DNA from: Epiperipatus broadwayi
Lineage: Eukaryota > Onychophora > Udeonychophora > Euonychophora > Peripatidae
Direction: 5' to 3'
NCBI GenBank assembly: GCA_028023455.1
Contig: JAQFVV010012476.1
Location: 2,775,820-2,839,819, forward strand
DNA: 64,000 nucleotides
Shown here: positions 32,546 to 43,719 of the stretch, in pieces
Layout of the letters: each line of letters opens with the position of its first letter
How positions within the stretch are numbered: position 1 is the first letter of the stretch
Program-made: the position numbers and the translations under genes
The notes under the pieces: model-generated
Databases searched by the model: none
Seen by the model: only the letters and a program-made list of their open reading frames with translations
Told to the model about the DNA's origin: nothing

Positions 32546-33770
32546 CATCATCATCTTTCAAAGAACTTCATTAAATTATGTTTTATATTGTTGATTTGTC
32601 CACATGTAAATTGATACATATTATTTAGCTAGCAATAATAACAATGAAAAAAAAAAAGATTGGAAATAATACAATTTTTATATGAGGACCACAGGATATG
32701 CATATTTACGTCTATTCAAATCAAACATTACCGCAGCTAAATTGATTACCAAGATAAGTTCTGTTGCAATATACTTTTTCTTTAGTAAGTCCATGAGAGT
32801 TAATATGTCATGTTAAAAGCTGGAGATTTATCACATAAGAGACCAATCACAGTATTTTATCTCGTCTTATAATCTCCAGCTCATTTGCAAATGTATTTGT
32901 CTCCTTGGATTATTGTTCTACGTAATTATTATTATCATCATTATTATTACAATCATTATTACTATTATCTTTCAAAGGATTTTATTAAACTGTTCATTTA
33001 CATTGTTGATTTGTCCACACGTAAATTGGTATGCATTATTTAGGCAGTATTCATGACAATGAAAAAAAAATGATAAAAAAAATTATTTTTTACATTTGGA
33101 TTATAAGGTCTATATTTGCATCTTTCATATTAATGATCAATGCTGTTAAGTTGATCATTGAGATGAGTTTTCTTACTATATTCTTCTTTTTTAGTACATC
33201 CATGAGTGGTAATACAGGATGTTAAAGGCTGGAACATTGGTTCATTAGTGATCAAGTGTCACTATAAATATTGTGTCGCAACTTTAATTCTTCTTCTCCT
33301 ACTTCTCCTTCTTCTTGCTGCTGCTATCATTGTCATTCTTAGCTCTCAAAGAATGTTATTAAACTAACTATTTATATTAGTGATTAGTCCACATGCAAAT
33401 TGGTAAAAATTATGTTGGCAACAATTATGACAACTAAAAAGAATAAGGTTAAAAAACATATAACCAAGTTTTTACATGCGACTTACAATGTCTATATATT
33501 TACATCTATTCAAATAAGTAATCACTGGTAAATTAATCACTGAGATGAGTTCTATTACAATGCGGATCTTAATGACATGTAGTGACCAAATGTCGGGATA
33601 AGTATTATGGTCTTCAGCATTTTCGTCTTTTTGCCTTATAATTTCCAGCTTATTTGCAAATGTATTTGAATGTCTCCTTGGATTATTGTTATATATAACT
33701 TATTATAATTATCATCATTATTATCATCGTTATCACTGTTATCATTTAACTAGTTACGGATTACTTTTTA
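32546..33770 (+). repeat. Three tandem units of about 375-415 bp with trinucleotide-rich joints
   Basis: The anchor CTTTCAAAG.A.TT.ATTAAA occurs near 32556, 32971 and 33344, and TTGATTTGTCCACA or its variant near 32590, 33006 and 33382. Units share GATGAGTTCT-type and CTCCTTGGATTATTGTT blocks (units 1 and 3; unit 2 lacks the last). Each joint is rich in ATC/ATT or TTC triplets. It may be a tandem duplication or repeated insertion of one retroelement with a microsatellite tail. Confidence 0.7.
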
Positions 33771-33774
33771 TTAT

Positions 33775-34140
33775 TATTACTAAGCAAATTTGTTTTGGAC
33801 AAATATGTATGGATTGTCTTTTATATTGCTTTTATTTAACACGTTCGTTGTTCTGATGTTCTTGGCTTGAGATGAGGAATATGTGCCAAAAATAGTTCCA
33901 ACTGAATCTGTATCATTTATGTAAAGAAAGTTTTAAGGCAAAATCTGATTCGAGACATATTCTTTACATTCTTGATTGATATTACTTCGCATACATGTGG
34001 TAATAAACAAGTAATTTTAATGGTCTTATATTAAAACATGAAACTTAACGACTGCTTACATTTTTAAAAAATGTTTTCTATCCTATTTCCCATTTCCCCC
34101 AATAATTGTAGTGAAAACTTATTTTTTACTGCCATTTGAA
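33775..34140. other. AT-rich stretch without recognised feature
   Basis: No supported gene. Confidence 0.45.
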
Positions 34141-34145
34141 AAATA

Positions 34146-34262
34146 TCCTGCGAGGTTTGGCATGGTTTGAAAGTGTCCGACTTGGGATCAGAAGATTTCA
34201 GGGTCGATTCTGTTACTCAGTCTACTTATGAACTCCGGAGCAATAAAACCACGTTTTTTTAT
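34146..34262 (+). mobile_element. SINE (AATAAA-type family)
   Basis: GCGAGGTTTGGCATGGTTTG, AAAGTGTCCGACTTGGGATC, GGGTCGATTCTG, CTTATGAACTCCGGAGCAAT, AAAACC and a T-run. GGGTCGATTCTG resembles a tRNA B box, supporting a tRNA origin. Confidence 0.75.
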
Positions 34263-34520
34263 ATATATTATTTATTTGATAAGTGAATTCCCTCATAGTT
34301 AATATCCCAATTGATAAACTGAAAAAAAAAATCATTAACAAAAGTGCTGTTGTGAAATTAATAATAAGAATTTATATATTAATTTTTACCATATAATAAT
34401 TCACAATTATCACTCTTATTACTTCCATTCAAGTTGGCATGAATTTTATTTTTATTATCTTGTAATTTATTTTTAGACAAGTAAACACTAGATTTAAGTA
34501 TTTTTTTAATATAAATATAT

Positions 34521-34932
34521 ATCATCATCGTCAACCATTATCAATCCACTGCAGAATGGTCTTTCCAAGTTTAATCCATCTTCTCCGATTTTTAGCTTCT
34601 CTTCTCCACATCACCCCTGCACACTCTCTTATTTCATCCATCCATCTCACATGTGGTATTTTTCTGGGTCTTTTACAATCTCTTGGACTCCCGTTTAAGA
34701 TTTCAATTGTCCATCTATTATCATCTCTTCTAGTAATATGTCCAGCCCAACTCCACTTCAGTCTTTTAATTTTTTCAATGAGGTCAGTAACACCTGTTTG
34801 TTCTCTTATCCATATATTGCATTCTCGATCTCTTGTTACTCCCAACATGCATCTCTCCATACTTCTTTGAGTGGTCTGAAGTCTCTATTGCTCTTCTATT
34901 AAGTGTCCAAGTCTCAGATCCATAAGTAAATA
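34521..34932 (-). mobile_element. RTE-like LINE, 3' fragment
   Basis: Minus strand: starts near 34932 (YGSETWTLNRR), one frameshift, then ERCMLGVTRDREC, REQTGVTDLIEKIKRLKWSW, AGHITRRDDNRWTIEILNGS, PRDCKRPRK..HVRWMDEIRE and a stop at 34531, with a GACGATGATGAT tail. Closer to the 23.7-kb copy than any other fragment. Confidence 0.8.
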
Positions 34933-34969
34933 AATATATATAGATTATTATTAATCTAAACATCATTAA

Positions 34970-35145
34970 TTCAGAAACTTTCTTTTATGTGGACAAAATT
35001 ACAAAATATTGTTTTAATTACTATTATATAAAAATTTTATGCTAATTTAAATAAAAGCATTTTCTGTAGTTTAATGTGTATAGATTATTATTAATACAAT
35101 AAATTTATATGATATACAAAAAATATTTTAACAAACATAATTGCA
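34970..35145. other. AT-rich spacer
   Basis: No feature seen. Confidence 0.4.
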
Positions 35146-35148
35146 CAT

Positions 35149-35303
35149 AAACCACATCACGTCAGCCATTGCTTAAAATTAACCAATAGAATATCAGAAA
35201 TTTGTTATCCAACCAATTTTCATTTATTATCTGGATATAGCCTTGATAACAGATTGCTGGTAGATTAATTTTGAGCACAGGCTAGTGTGATGTGGTTTTA
35301 AAA
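35149..35303. mobile_element. Short TIR (MITE-like) element
   Basis: TAAACCACATCACGTCAGCC on the left is complementary to GGCTAGTGTGATGTGGTTTTA on the right with few mismatches. Inner pairing includes GCTTAAAATTAACC against the complementary ATTAATTTTGAGC. About 150 bp, non-coding. Confidence 0.6.
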
Positions 35304-35309
35304 AGTATT

Positions 35310-36025
35310 TCAATGTATATGCACTATAAATAGTAAAAAATAATGTTTATTTAAATTTTCATCAGAGTTTGGATTTATGAGGGAAAAGATCTATTAAAAT
35401 TCATATATCAAAAAAAGCTTGGAACCAGAGATTTCGGATTAATGTTAGTCTGCCTGCATAATAGATTTAATTTTCTTTTGGATTAATTTTTTCATGCATC
35501 ACAACAGGACCCTTGCAATCATGTGAAAAACAATAGAAAACTTATGAAGATGATGATTAAGATATTTTTTGAATGATGTCTTTAGATGCAATGAAACAGT
35601 TTTCAGTAAGAGGGTTAAATATTTATTAAAAAATGGCGAACTGCCATAAAGATGGTCTATTATCCCCCCTTGATTTCAGCATTAATTAGTTTATTCAGAA
35701 CTCCTGGCTGCTTCAATCTTATTTGCAACATTTTATCTTTGTAATTAAACCTTTATATTGGGTATTGATAATCTTTACTGCATTTGTTATACATATACTC
35801 TTACAAATGTAAGAATTCTAGAAGTTAATATTTCAACATTACAAAATAGAAAAATAAATTACTAAAATGAATACATACGAATAGCAATAGTTTTTTTTAA
35901 TATTGTATTATAACCATGCCCTTCATGAAAAACATTGAACAAAATATCTTATAGAAATTCTATTTTTAAAATGGAAATGAATTTTAACTGAGCATCATAA
36001 AACAATGGAAGTATATGTTAAAATT
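35310..36025. other. AT-rich stretch without recognised feature
   Basis: No supported gene. Confidence 0.45.
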
Positions 36026-36029
36026 CAAA

Positions 36030-36425
36030 ATGAGACTTATGTCATAGCTCAACTTACCTTCAATTAATGGACTAGTCTAGATGCTATCTTATCTTGATCA
36101 AATCATATATTTATCACTACAGTCAATGGATATATGAATAGATAAGATATAACCATTAGCAAAAACAGGTCAATAGGTGTTGATGGTCAGTAAATCCGAT
36201 GGTTCTCATTATGAATAGAGATCTGGCTATAAATCGGCAGTCCATTTGAAGGTAAGGTGAGTTACTGTCAGAGCTGAAGCAGTAGGCATGTTTTCCCCTG
36301 TGTAGCAAGCAGTGAAGCAAATTCATGCTAGAAATAACAGCTGCTGGAACATAAACCTGACATGAAACAAGATGTCACAATACAGCTGGAAGTGTTAGGT
36401 AAACCCAAAAGGACAGCTAAGTCCT
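36030..36425 (+). repeat. Dispersed repeat of unknown class, copy 1
   Basis: Shares, in order, AAACAGGTCAATAGGTG, AGTAAATCC, CTGTCAGAGCTGAAG, ATAAACCTGACATGA and CAGCTGGAAGTGTTAGG with 40500-40860. It includes a short inverted pair (CAACTTACCTTCAA near 36052, TTGAAGGTAAGGTGAG near 36246). Non-coding. Confidence 0.6.
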
Positions 36426-36439
36426 TTCATTCAATAATT

Positions 36440-37870
36440 GCATGACAATTAAATACCATCTTGCCAACAGTATCAGACAAAGATGTAACAGTTGTATACA
36501 TTGTAAATATATATTTGTTTTAATAAATAATATTTAATTGTATTTATATGAGTATGTGTTTATTACATTCATATATAAACACAACAACTTCACAAAAAAA
36601 TTCTTCACCACTGTTTATGAAAGCATTTCTTTTTAGCAAAAATAAACTTCCATTTTATTATGACTATGCTTTTAATGTCTTGTCATCTTAAAAATAAACA
36701 TTTTTAAATAAAAATATAATTGTAATCATATATTTTTTTAATTTAAAGCAAACATTCTACAAATATGTGACATTAATAAGTTTAAACATGTAAATAAATG
36801 GCTAAAAATTATAATTTTCCTTTTTGAAATACCAAAAGAAAAAAACACATTCTCAAAAGCCCAGTGTCAAATTGCTTACTAATCAGTGTTGGTTTCTGTA
36901 TATTATGATACAACCAATCAGGACATTAGCAGTTTTTTTGACTTTGGAAATTTGCATGATATTTGTGAAATATTTGTATGATACTGACATCTTTAGATTT
37001 TTTTTAAACTAATAATTTTGTTCCAATTTTTACACAGAAACAAATGAACTAGCAAGCTAACCTTATAGATAACTCCAAAACATCCAATAAAAGTCATAGT
37101 GATAGCAGTGCCATCATATCAAAATACCTCAAAATCTGTATCACTAGTGTCTAGGCAAGAAATAGTTAAGAGATGTTTCAGAGTTAACAAACCTGCTTTA
37201 TAAGAGATTATTTGCATACATCAAGTAAAAATGAATAACAGTCAATGTCTGATTATTTGTTTCTAGTCATATCTCTTTATTGTTAGTAGCATTTCCCCCA
37301 AAGAATCACTGGAGTTGTAAAACCTGTTATCCAGGTCACTTATTAGTCATACAAAGATTAGTGGAAAACAGTGGCCAATATTAGAGCACAATTATCAGTG
37401 AACATTTTTTCTAAAATACCAATTTTCTTTCCTGAAAGATTATTTTGAAAAAACCTGCCTTCTAAAAGATCACTTATATACCGTTCAACAGAAATCAATG
37501 GCAAGTTAGAAATGATGATTAAATACTTATTTAATGCTGTTTAAACACTTTTAAAACTTATTGACCAGGATGTTGTTAATTAAGATGTATAGTGCAAACA
37601 CACTTACATAGTAAAATCTAAAACAGTAATGATTATGTCACTGTGTGATAAGGAGCCTCCAACTTATTCACACATGCAAGAAAATAATGAAAATGGATTC
37701 CTTACTAATTAATGATCAACTGATTGGTGTGTGTTTGCATTTTGGTTAAAAAATATGTAGATGTGCATTTGCTGACCAATAATTGAATAGCGACAGGTTT
37801 TATATTACCTGGCTAATATGAAGATTAGATGGAAAACAATAGGCAATACTAGAATACAATAAGGTAATAT
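36440..37870. other. AT-rich stretch without recognised feature
   Basis: No supported gene or repeat. Confidence 0.5.
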
Positions 37871-37879
37871 AATCTGGGT

Positions 37880-38010
37880 CTTTGTTGCTTTTCGAGTTCA
37901 TAAGAAGTTTACATGCAGGAACGTTAGAACTTGAATCAGTCCAAAGATCTTATGTTCCAGGGTCTGACTCTTTGACACTGTACTGAACCAAAGCAGGGTT
38001 TACAAGACAA
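37880..38010 (-). mobile_element. SINE (AATAAA-type family), decayed
   Basis: Minus strand: GCTTTGGTTCAGTACAGTG, AAGAGTCAGACCCTGGAACA, AAACTTCTTATGAACTCG, AAAAGCAACAAAG (AATAAA lost). Confidence 0.55.
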
Positions 38011-38379
38011 TATCCAGTGTATATTTTGTATATGATCACAGTTTTTTTTCAAAAGATTATTTTGAAGAAGTAAACCTGTATTTTCAGTGGGAAAATATGG
38101 CTGCTATTGCTGATGATAGTCAAATATTCTTTTAATGTTTGATCTCAAGAGATCTTTATTAAATTATTCTTTTACTGTCACAGATCTATATAACAGGAGA
38201 TCATTAATTAACATATATAACAAGCATATATATATATTAATGAAATCAAGTCATACATCATGTGACTTGTAATTACAAGTAAAATTGTAAAAAGTGTGAT
38301 AATAATTCTAAACAAGCTTATTTTATTTTCTTATTTTTACCAATAAATGCAGCAAGAGAGCACATTCAAAATTACTATC

Positions 38380-38440
38380 TGCAACCCCAAACCAGTTTTG
38401 AGCTGATGGCTCTCATCAGTGAGGAACAAGGACATCCAGA
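38380..38440 (-). ncRNA. Hammerhead motif, left arm, GAAA changed to AAAA
   Basis: Minus strand: CTGATGA (38419-38413), stem II GAGC-CATCA-GCTC, then AAAA where GAAA is required, then CTGGTT and TGGGG, which can pair with CCTCA upstream. The G12 loss should prevent normal catalysis. Confidence 0.6.
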
Positions 38441-38924
38441 CACCGGATCCAAAATACAAACTCAATCTGAAAGATTTTTTGATGTCCATATGTCTTCAAA
38501 TTCAGGTCTTTAACTCAAATAGCCATGTGGAACTGAACTAAATTCAGATAATCCATATATTAATAGCCTTAGCAATTTAATATAGCCAAAACCTTAACAG
38601 CTAAACTATAATATTAATGAAATCAAGTCATACATGATGTAATACATTTGTAAATATAAAGCTAAATAAGTAACATGATGTATGATGTGTTTTCATTAAT
38701 ATTATAGTTTAGCTATTAAGACTTTGGCTATATTAAATTGCTAGGGCTATTAATATATGGAGTATCTGAATTTAGTTCAGCCACATATGGCTGGTTGAGT
38801 TGGAGATCTAAATTTGAAGACATATAGACATCTGAAAATTTCAGATTTTCTACTTAATACTGAAATATTAGATAAATGCTGGGTTTGAGTTTATATTTTG
38901 GATCTGGTGTCTGGATGTCCTAGC

Positions 38925-38970
38925 TCTCACTGACAAGAGCCATTAGCTCAAAACCGGTTTGGGGATGAGG
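38925..38970 (+). ncRNA. Hammerhead motif, right arm, two core changes
   Basis: CTGACAA (38930-38936; G8 is A), stem II GAGC-CATTA-GCTC, AAAA (38950-38953), palindromic ACCGGT, then T and TGGGG. Confidence 0.55.
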
Positions 38971-39044
38971 ATATGTCTAAATAGAGATTTTGAATGTATT
39001 CTCTTATTGTATTTATTGGTAAAAAAAAGCTTGTTTAGAACTAA

Positions 39045-39390
39045 TAGCATGCTCTTTATATTATATATAATAAAAGCTAAAACTGCCTCAAATAGACTGC
39101 AGCATGACAAATGCTTCTCAACATATTTCCATTAAAAATTAATGAAGAATAAAACAGTACTTATTAATCAGTGATTTGTTGATTGGTTTAATGATCAATT
39201 GGTTGGTGCTTTTTTTTTTATTTATTTAATAATATTTAGATATCTGTTTACTGATTAATAATTGAATATTTAAAGGGATTTGTTATTGGCCAATCATTTG
39301 AAAAAAATCTGTTTTTGTAAGCCCCTGGATTCAAACCTCTAATCATGCGCATGATATTCTTATACACTCGCCACGAGACCCTTCTACACA
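39045..39390. other. AT-rich spacer
   Basis: No gene seen. Confidence 0.4.
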
Positions 39391-39394
39391 CACA

Positions 39395-39480
39395 CATATA
39401 TATAACATTTTGATTTACAATTGTCAAACTTTGCACTCACAACTTCAGGTATGACTATTATTAATCATTAATTAAGAGAT
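39395..39480 (+). mobile_element. Arm fragment of palindrome family 4
   Basis: ATTTACAATTGTCAAACTTT, GCACTCACAACTTCAGG and TGACTATTATTAATCATT match the left arms near 42010-42090 and 44870-44960. Confidence 0.5.
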
Positions 39481-39484
39481 TGTG

Positions 39485-40495
39485 ACGAGGGTCCAGCGAT
39501 TAATGCTGATTATCATGGAATCCACATTGCAGGACCATTTGTCTTTTCCAGATATCTTTACATACTTCAAGAATGTTTGACGCAGTAGAAGTTATAAGTT
39601 TATCTAACATATATATATATGGAATAATTTTAACTCTCTAAAGTTTGTTATTTAAACGTAATTATTATGCTTTTATTTCATGCGAATTTCTAGAAATCGC
39701 CTTATTATGCAAATTAAAGACCTCCGTTTATTCCCCCATAAACTTTAGATGGATATATAATAAATTTGTTTTGCTTTTAAAAAGTAATAAAGAAATTTAG
39801 TAAAAACTATCGGAATAAATTTCTATTTATTGAAAATATATTTTAATCAAAATCAACATGTAACGAAATATGAAATATTTGTTTTTTTCTTAACGAGTAG
39901 CATTAATCTTTCGCAAGGTTTTCAATAGAATAATTGATAGATTTGAGAGAAAAATTAAAACTTTTAATATCTGAAAAGGTTAGGTGAAATATGAATAATG
40001 GAAAGGTTGTATTGATTAAAAAGCAGTTCGGAAAAGAATAACATATTGCTAAAAAAAAAAGATTAATATCAAAAACAAAAACTAGAAATGAAAACAACTT
40101 TAAACAGTTTTTCCAACTAAAATTTATCATGCAAGTTGATAGGTTAGCAAGTATTCGAAAGTAGGAGTAAAACTTTCCAAATTTTATTATAAATGTATAC
40201 ATACTTGTATAATTGAGGCCTGACACACAAAATCAAGACCACATATCTGTGTCTGAACACTCGTTTTTCGATTAATCGAATCGTTTATTAGCTTAAAACC
40301 AATGAAATATCACGTGTCAAACAAAACATCCCATATTGCTATTGATTAGCAAAGTTTTTTTTATTCCCCCTACTTTTTTGCCATTTTATGTAAACTTTAG
40401 TACTCAATAGGTGCTACATGGTGGTGTTTTTTAAATCCTTATTGAGTTCTGTCCTATTCAAATATCCCTCCCCCTCCTATTCAAAAACCCCTCAC
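39485..40495. other. AT-rich stretch without recognised feature
   Basis: The longest frame (107 codons, minus, 39903-40226) is rich in Phe/Leu/Ile/Asn from A/T bias and resembles no known protein. Confidence 0.5.
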
Positions 40496-40499
40496 TAAT

Positions 40500-40860
40500 T
40501 AGTGTGGCTCGACTTACTTTCAGTCAGTGGATTTGCACAGATTCAGTATTCATTGCCATAACCAATGAATAATGGATAGATAAATTAAACAATGGCAGAA
40601 ACAGGTCAATAGGTGAAGGTTTTAAGTAAATCCATCTGCTCCCATCAAGAAAAGAAGCCTAACTAAAAAATGACAGTCTTTTCAGAGGACAAGTGAGACA
40701 ACAGTAAATAACTGTCAGAGCTGAAGGATAGTGGGCATAATCTCAATATTGTTAAGAGAAAGGGTATCACAATGAACTGGAAACTTCTAGAATTTAAACC
40801 TAACATGAGGCAAGCTGCCTCAGTATAGCTGGAAGTGCTAGGCACTTCTAGAAGGCCACC
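40500..40860 (+). repeat. Dispersed repeat of unknown class, copy 2
   Basis: GAAACAGGTCAATAGGTGAA, AACTGTCAGAGCTGAAGG, TAAACCTAACATGAGGCAAG and AGCTGGAAGTGCTAGG parallel 36030-36425. Confidence 0.6.
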
Positions 40861-40864
40861 AAAG

Positions 40865-41105
40865 CCATAAGCTGGAAACGAATATGGGGATATGTGGATA
40901 GGATAACACTGAATAGGAATTAAGTAAGCAGTAGCATCAATCTTTAATAAAACCTATACAAGTTGGAAAAAGATTAGTTTGAGTAAAAGAATCATTTATT
41001 GCTTGAAAGTTCACCATAAATTGGACTACCAGTATACTGCTGACACCCATGCAGGATGATAGCAAATGAGGTGGTCTTATCATACTGATGATATATATAT
41101 ATATA
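40865..41105. other. Spacer ending in a TA run
   Basis: Non-coding; (TA)n at about 41090-41110. Confidence 0.4.
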
Positions 41106-41109
41106 TATA

Positions 41110-41760
41110 TAGTTGTTTTATGTAATTGGTAGAATGGTGATTTCTGGAACAGAAGGTCTCTGAACTATAACAGCTTTGCTATTTCTGGTCCTCAAACTTC
41201 TAGTGAGAAGCAATAAAGTTATTCAATTGTTTTGCCCTGCATTATTTTGCACAGAAGTAGCAGGTCGTTGGCTTAAGGTCCATAGATCACAGACTAGCTC
41301 TCTCACTCCTAATCCTCAAATTTCTTATACGTTTTCAAGCAAAAAAACCAATCAATTATAGGCCCTTCCTTGTTTGGTGCAGTGTTAGAGTGGTAGATTT
41401 TGCTCTCAAGGTCTGTGGAACACTTCAACCATTCAAACCTTATAAACTCCTAAATAATCATTTAGTTATTTGCCCTGATTTGTTTAGTGAAGTAGTGTCT
41501 CTGGAAGTCAAGGTCAGAGCCCAACTCTGTCACTTTTTAGTGCTGTAACTTTTGAAGAATTTCCAAGCAATAAACCATTCGATTATTTATTTACCTTGTA
41601 TGGTTTGGTGTAGTGGTGGAGTATTGGATGCTTCAGCTCAATATCCATGGATCGCAGTCCATGGTTTGGTATGACGGTAAGAATAGCAGACTCTGGACTC
41701 AAAGTTCATGGATCACAGCCCTGAGATTATCATACTATTTGTTGCCAGGTATAAGCTTAA
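41110..41760 (+). repeat. Tandem cluster of about six AATAAA-type SINE copies
   Basis: Successive units begin with TTGGT/TTTGGTGCAGTG-type sequence and end with GAGAAGCAATAAAG (41210), CAAGCAAAAAAACC (41345), CCTAAATAATC (41460) and CCAAGCAATAAACC (41575), followed by one or two units without clear tails. Unit length is about 110-130 bp. GGATCGCAG and GGATCACAG inside units resemble B boxes. TTTGCCCTG or TTACCTTG links neighbouring units, so the array may have arisen by repeated insertion into SINE tails or by unequal exchange. Confidence 0.7.
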
Positions 41761-41919
41761 ACCAAGTTAAAAGATTAATATACATGCTTTTTAATTCAAC
41801 TTAAACACCATCCAAAACTTCAATTCTCTTTTTCCATGTCCAATATCTTTTTTATATATGGTTTTAAAATTATCCACTCCACCACCCATTCTTGAAATAT
41901 ATGAATAAAGATGGTTGGA

Positions 41920-42960
41920 CAAGACATTGGCCCAGTTCATAATCTCTTAAACATGTCTTCATCATTTGTTCAGTGTTTATTAATATTAAATTATTACAGT
42001 TTAGTGTACAAGCACCAAGCTTTCTGCACTCACAATTTTGACATCATCCACTTCGCATAAATACATCAACTATTATTGCTAACCATTAATATAGAGAATA
42101 TCTCTAGTTAAAACAGTAATAAATTCTCCATAGAGTAGTGTCATCCTATGCAAGCTATATTAATCAATGGATGGTAGAAGGTTTGTGTATGTACTCCTTA
42201 TCTAGTGCCTACTCATCTCATCCAAATCCCTAGTCTAATTTTTTCTTATGGCTTTCATCATTAAGGAGTCTTGGAGATAAAACCACTGTACTTTGATCTT
42301 TAGATCTAATGCTTAAGATGGAACATTATTGTGTTTTCATTTTGAGCTTAACAGTATTATAGTTAACTAAATAAGTAAAAGGTGGCTGCTGGAGGGTTGT
42401 TACATCCTCTAGGTGTGGTGCTCTCAAATCCAAAGCTCACTGATGAAAGCCACATGCTACAAACTAATCTGAAGATATTCGATGACTAGGCACTAGATAA
42501 GGATTTTATACATAAAGCTTCTAGCATCCATTGATTATTATAGCACGCACTGAATGACATGACTGTATGGAGAGATTGCTACTGTTTCAACAGCTTGTGC
42601 AAGCAAAGGAACTAGTGATCATGTGATGTTTTAGTTTTAATATTTCTAGCTCAGACATAATAAGCTTCAAACATCTATATGTTTGATGAATGTAGAAGTT
42701 TTAAGCATATTTAAAAAAATATTAGGCATGCAAAAAGAGAGGTGAAATTGGGTTAGATTATGTGCTTGTATTTAATTAAGAAACATATATGACCTTCAAC
42801 TATTGTTTAAAATGTATACCTAAGCTAGAGACAATCTCTAGTTTAATAAATGATTAGGGACAATCATTAATGCATTTAACTTAAGTGGTTAGTATTCAAA
42901 GTTGTGAGGGCAAAAAATTTAATACTTGTAAATCAAAATATAATAGTACACTTGTATATA
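41920..42960. mobile_element. Palindrome family 4 element split by a family 1 element
   Basis: The left arm 41920-42115 (TTGGCCCAGTTCATAATCTC, GTTTAGTGTACAAGC, CACTTCGCATAAATACATC, TTGCTAACCATTAATATAGA) and right arm about 42800-42960 (AGACAATCTCTAGTTTAATA, AGTATTCAAAGTTGTGAGGG, CTTGTAAATCAAAATATAAT) are complementary, as in 44.73-45.34 kb. The family 1 inverted-repeat element at 42118-42645 lies between them. Confidence 0.6.
42118..42645. mobile_element. Inverted-repeat element, hammerhead family 1 (nested)
   Basis: The left arm (TCTCCATAGAGTAGTGTCAT, ATCAATGGATGGTAGAAGG) pairs with the right arm (CTTCTAGCATCCATTGATTA, TGACATGACTGTATGGAGAG), and the family tail GTGATCATGTGATG ends near 42627. 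The hammerhead at 42440-42463 reads CTGATGA, AGC-loop-GCT, then CAAA instead of GAAA. The left-arm copy (about 42240-42275, minus) is more decayed. Confidence 0.65.
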
Positions 42961-42961
42961 T

Positions 42962-43258
42962 ATAATAATAAAAATAATAAATATAACAGTAACTATATAT
43001 AACATTTCAAATACAAGCTTATTAAATTAGGTCATGTGATATATGACTTGATTTTTTTTGTAACAGTAACTATTATATACAATCTTTTAATCTGAAGTAG
43101 TTTCAGTTAATTCCTTAACCTTCCTCAACTGCCATTAAATTTAATTTAAACTAAAAGAATTTAATGGCAGTTGAGGAGGGTTAAGAAATTGACCAAAAGT
43201 ACTTCAGATTGAAAGACTGTATATAAGAGTTAATTACCATTATATTTATTATTTTTAT
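42962..43258. mobile_element. Palindromic element
   Basis: Inner arms 43061-43141 and 43158-43232 are near-perfect (ACCTTCCTCAACTGCCATTA against TAATGGCAGTTGAGGAGGGT). The outer arms AATAAAAATAATAAATATAA and TTATATTTATTATTTTTATT also pair. A non-palindromic piece at 43005-43060 (CAAGCTTATTAAATTAGG, TCATGTGATATATGACTTGA) matches sequence at 38.23, 52.06 and 52.17 kb. Confidence 0.65.
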
Positions 43259-43614
43259 TGTTATTACAATAGTTTTTAATTAATGGACATTTTATTTGTA
43301 ATATATAATTAAAAGAAAAGATTTCCACCATTACTATATGCACTGTTCTGATCTTATAATAGTTCAGTTGTGTTATGTTGAGTATTGAGGATAGTCTCAA
43401 ATTCAAACACAAGATAGAGACTTTTGAAAAGATGGTTGGCTATCTTAACTTTAAACCTACATTCTAGTTATATAGGCCAATCTGAAGCATCTTAGTTTGA
43501 GAATGTGAAGATGTTTTTCTATTCAATTTTACATTAATTATCTTCTTTCACATATTAATGTTTGCAAAATTATTCAATATAATACATGTTAATATTACAT
43601 ATTATGTAAAATTC

Positions 43615-43719
43615 CAGAGATAATTAAAGAGAAAGAATTTTCACCTTTAATGTATATGCTGTACTAGTACAGTGCATGTATTAAAGATGAAAATTCTCTT
43701 TAATTACATGTGATCTCTG
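43615..43719. mobile_element. Hairpin element
   Basis: Left arm 43615-43664 (CAGAGATAATTAAAGAG, AATTTTCACCTTTAAT) and right arm 43667-43719 (ATTAAAGATGAAAATTCTC, TGATCTCTG) are complementary, centred on CTGTACTAGTACAG. Confidence 0.7.

Larger units (their letters stand above)
38306..39042. mobile_element. ~740-bp palindromic element, hammerhead family 3
   Basis: The left arm (38306-38640) and right arm (38675-39042) are complementary: TTCTAAACAAGCTT/AAGCTTGTTTAGAA at the outer ends, TTACCAATAAATG/ATTTATTGGTAA, CAGACACCGGATCCAAAATA against TATTTTGGATCTGGTGTCTG, and CTAAACTATAATATTAATGA near the centre. Each arm has an outward hammerhead motif, minus at 38385-38430 and plus at 38925-38965. The truncated relative at 52.10-52.49 kb shares GAAGACATATGGACATCTGA-type sequence. 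Non-coding. Confidence 0.8.

Noticed and set aside
32546-33770. Hammerhead motifs in the ~400-bp tandem units
   Set aside because: GAGATGAG-like text is present, but there is no CTGATGA/GAAA pair with stems.
39903-40226. 107-codon minus-strand open frame
   Set aside because: Phe/Ile/Leu/Asn-rich composition from A/T bias, no motif, no repeat or neighbour support.
41110-41760. CRISPR-like array
   Set aside because: Units are diverged full-length SINEs without short identical repeats and unique spacers; the genome is eukaryotic.
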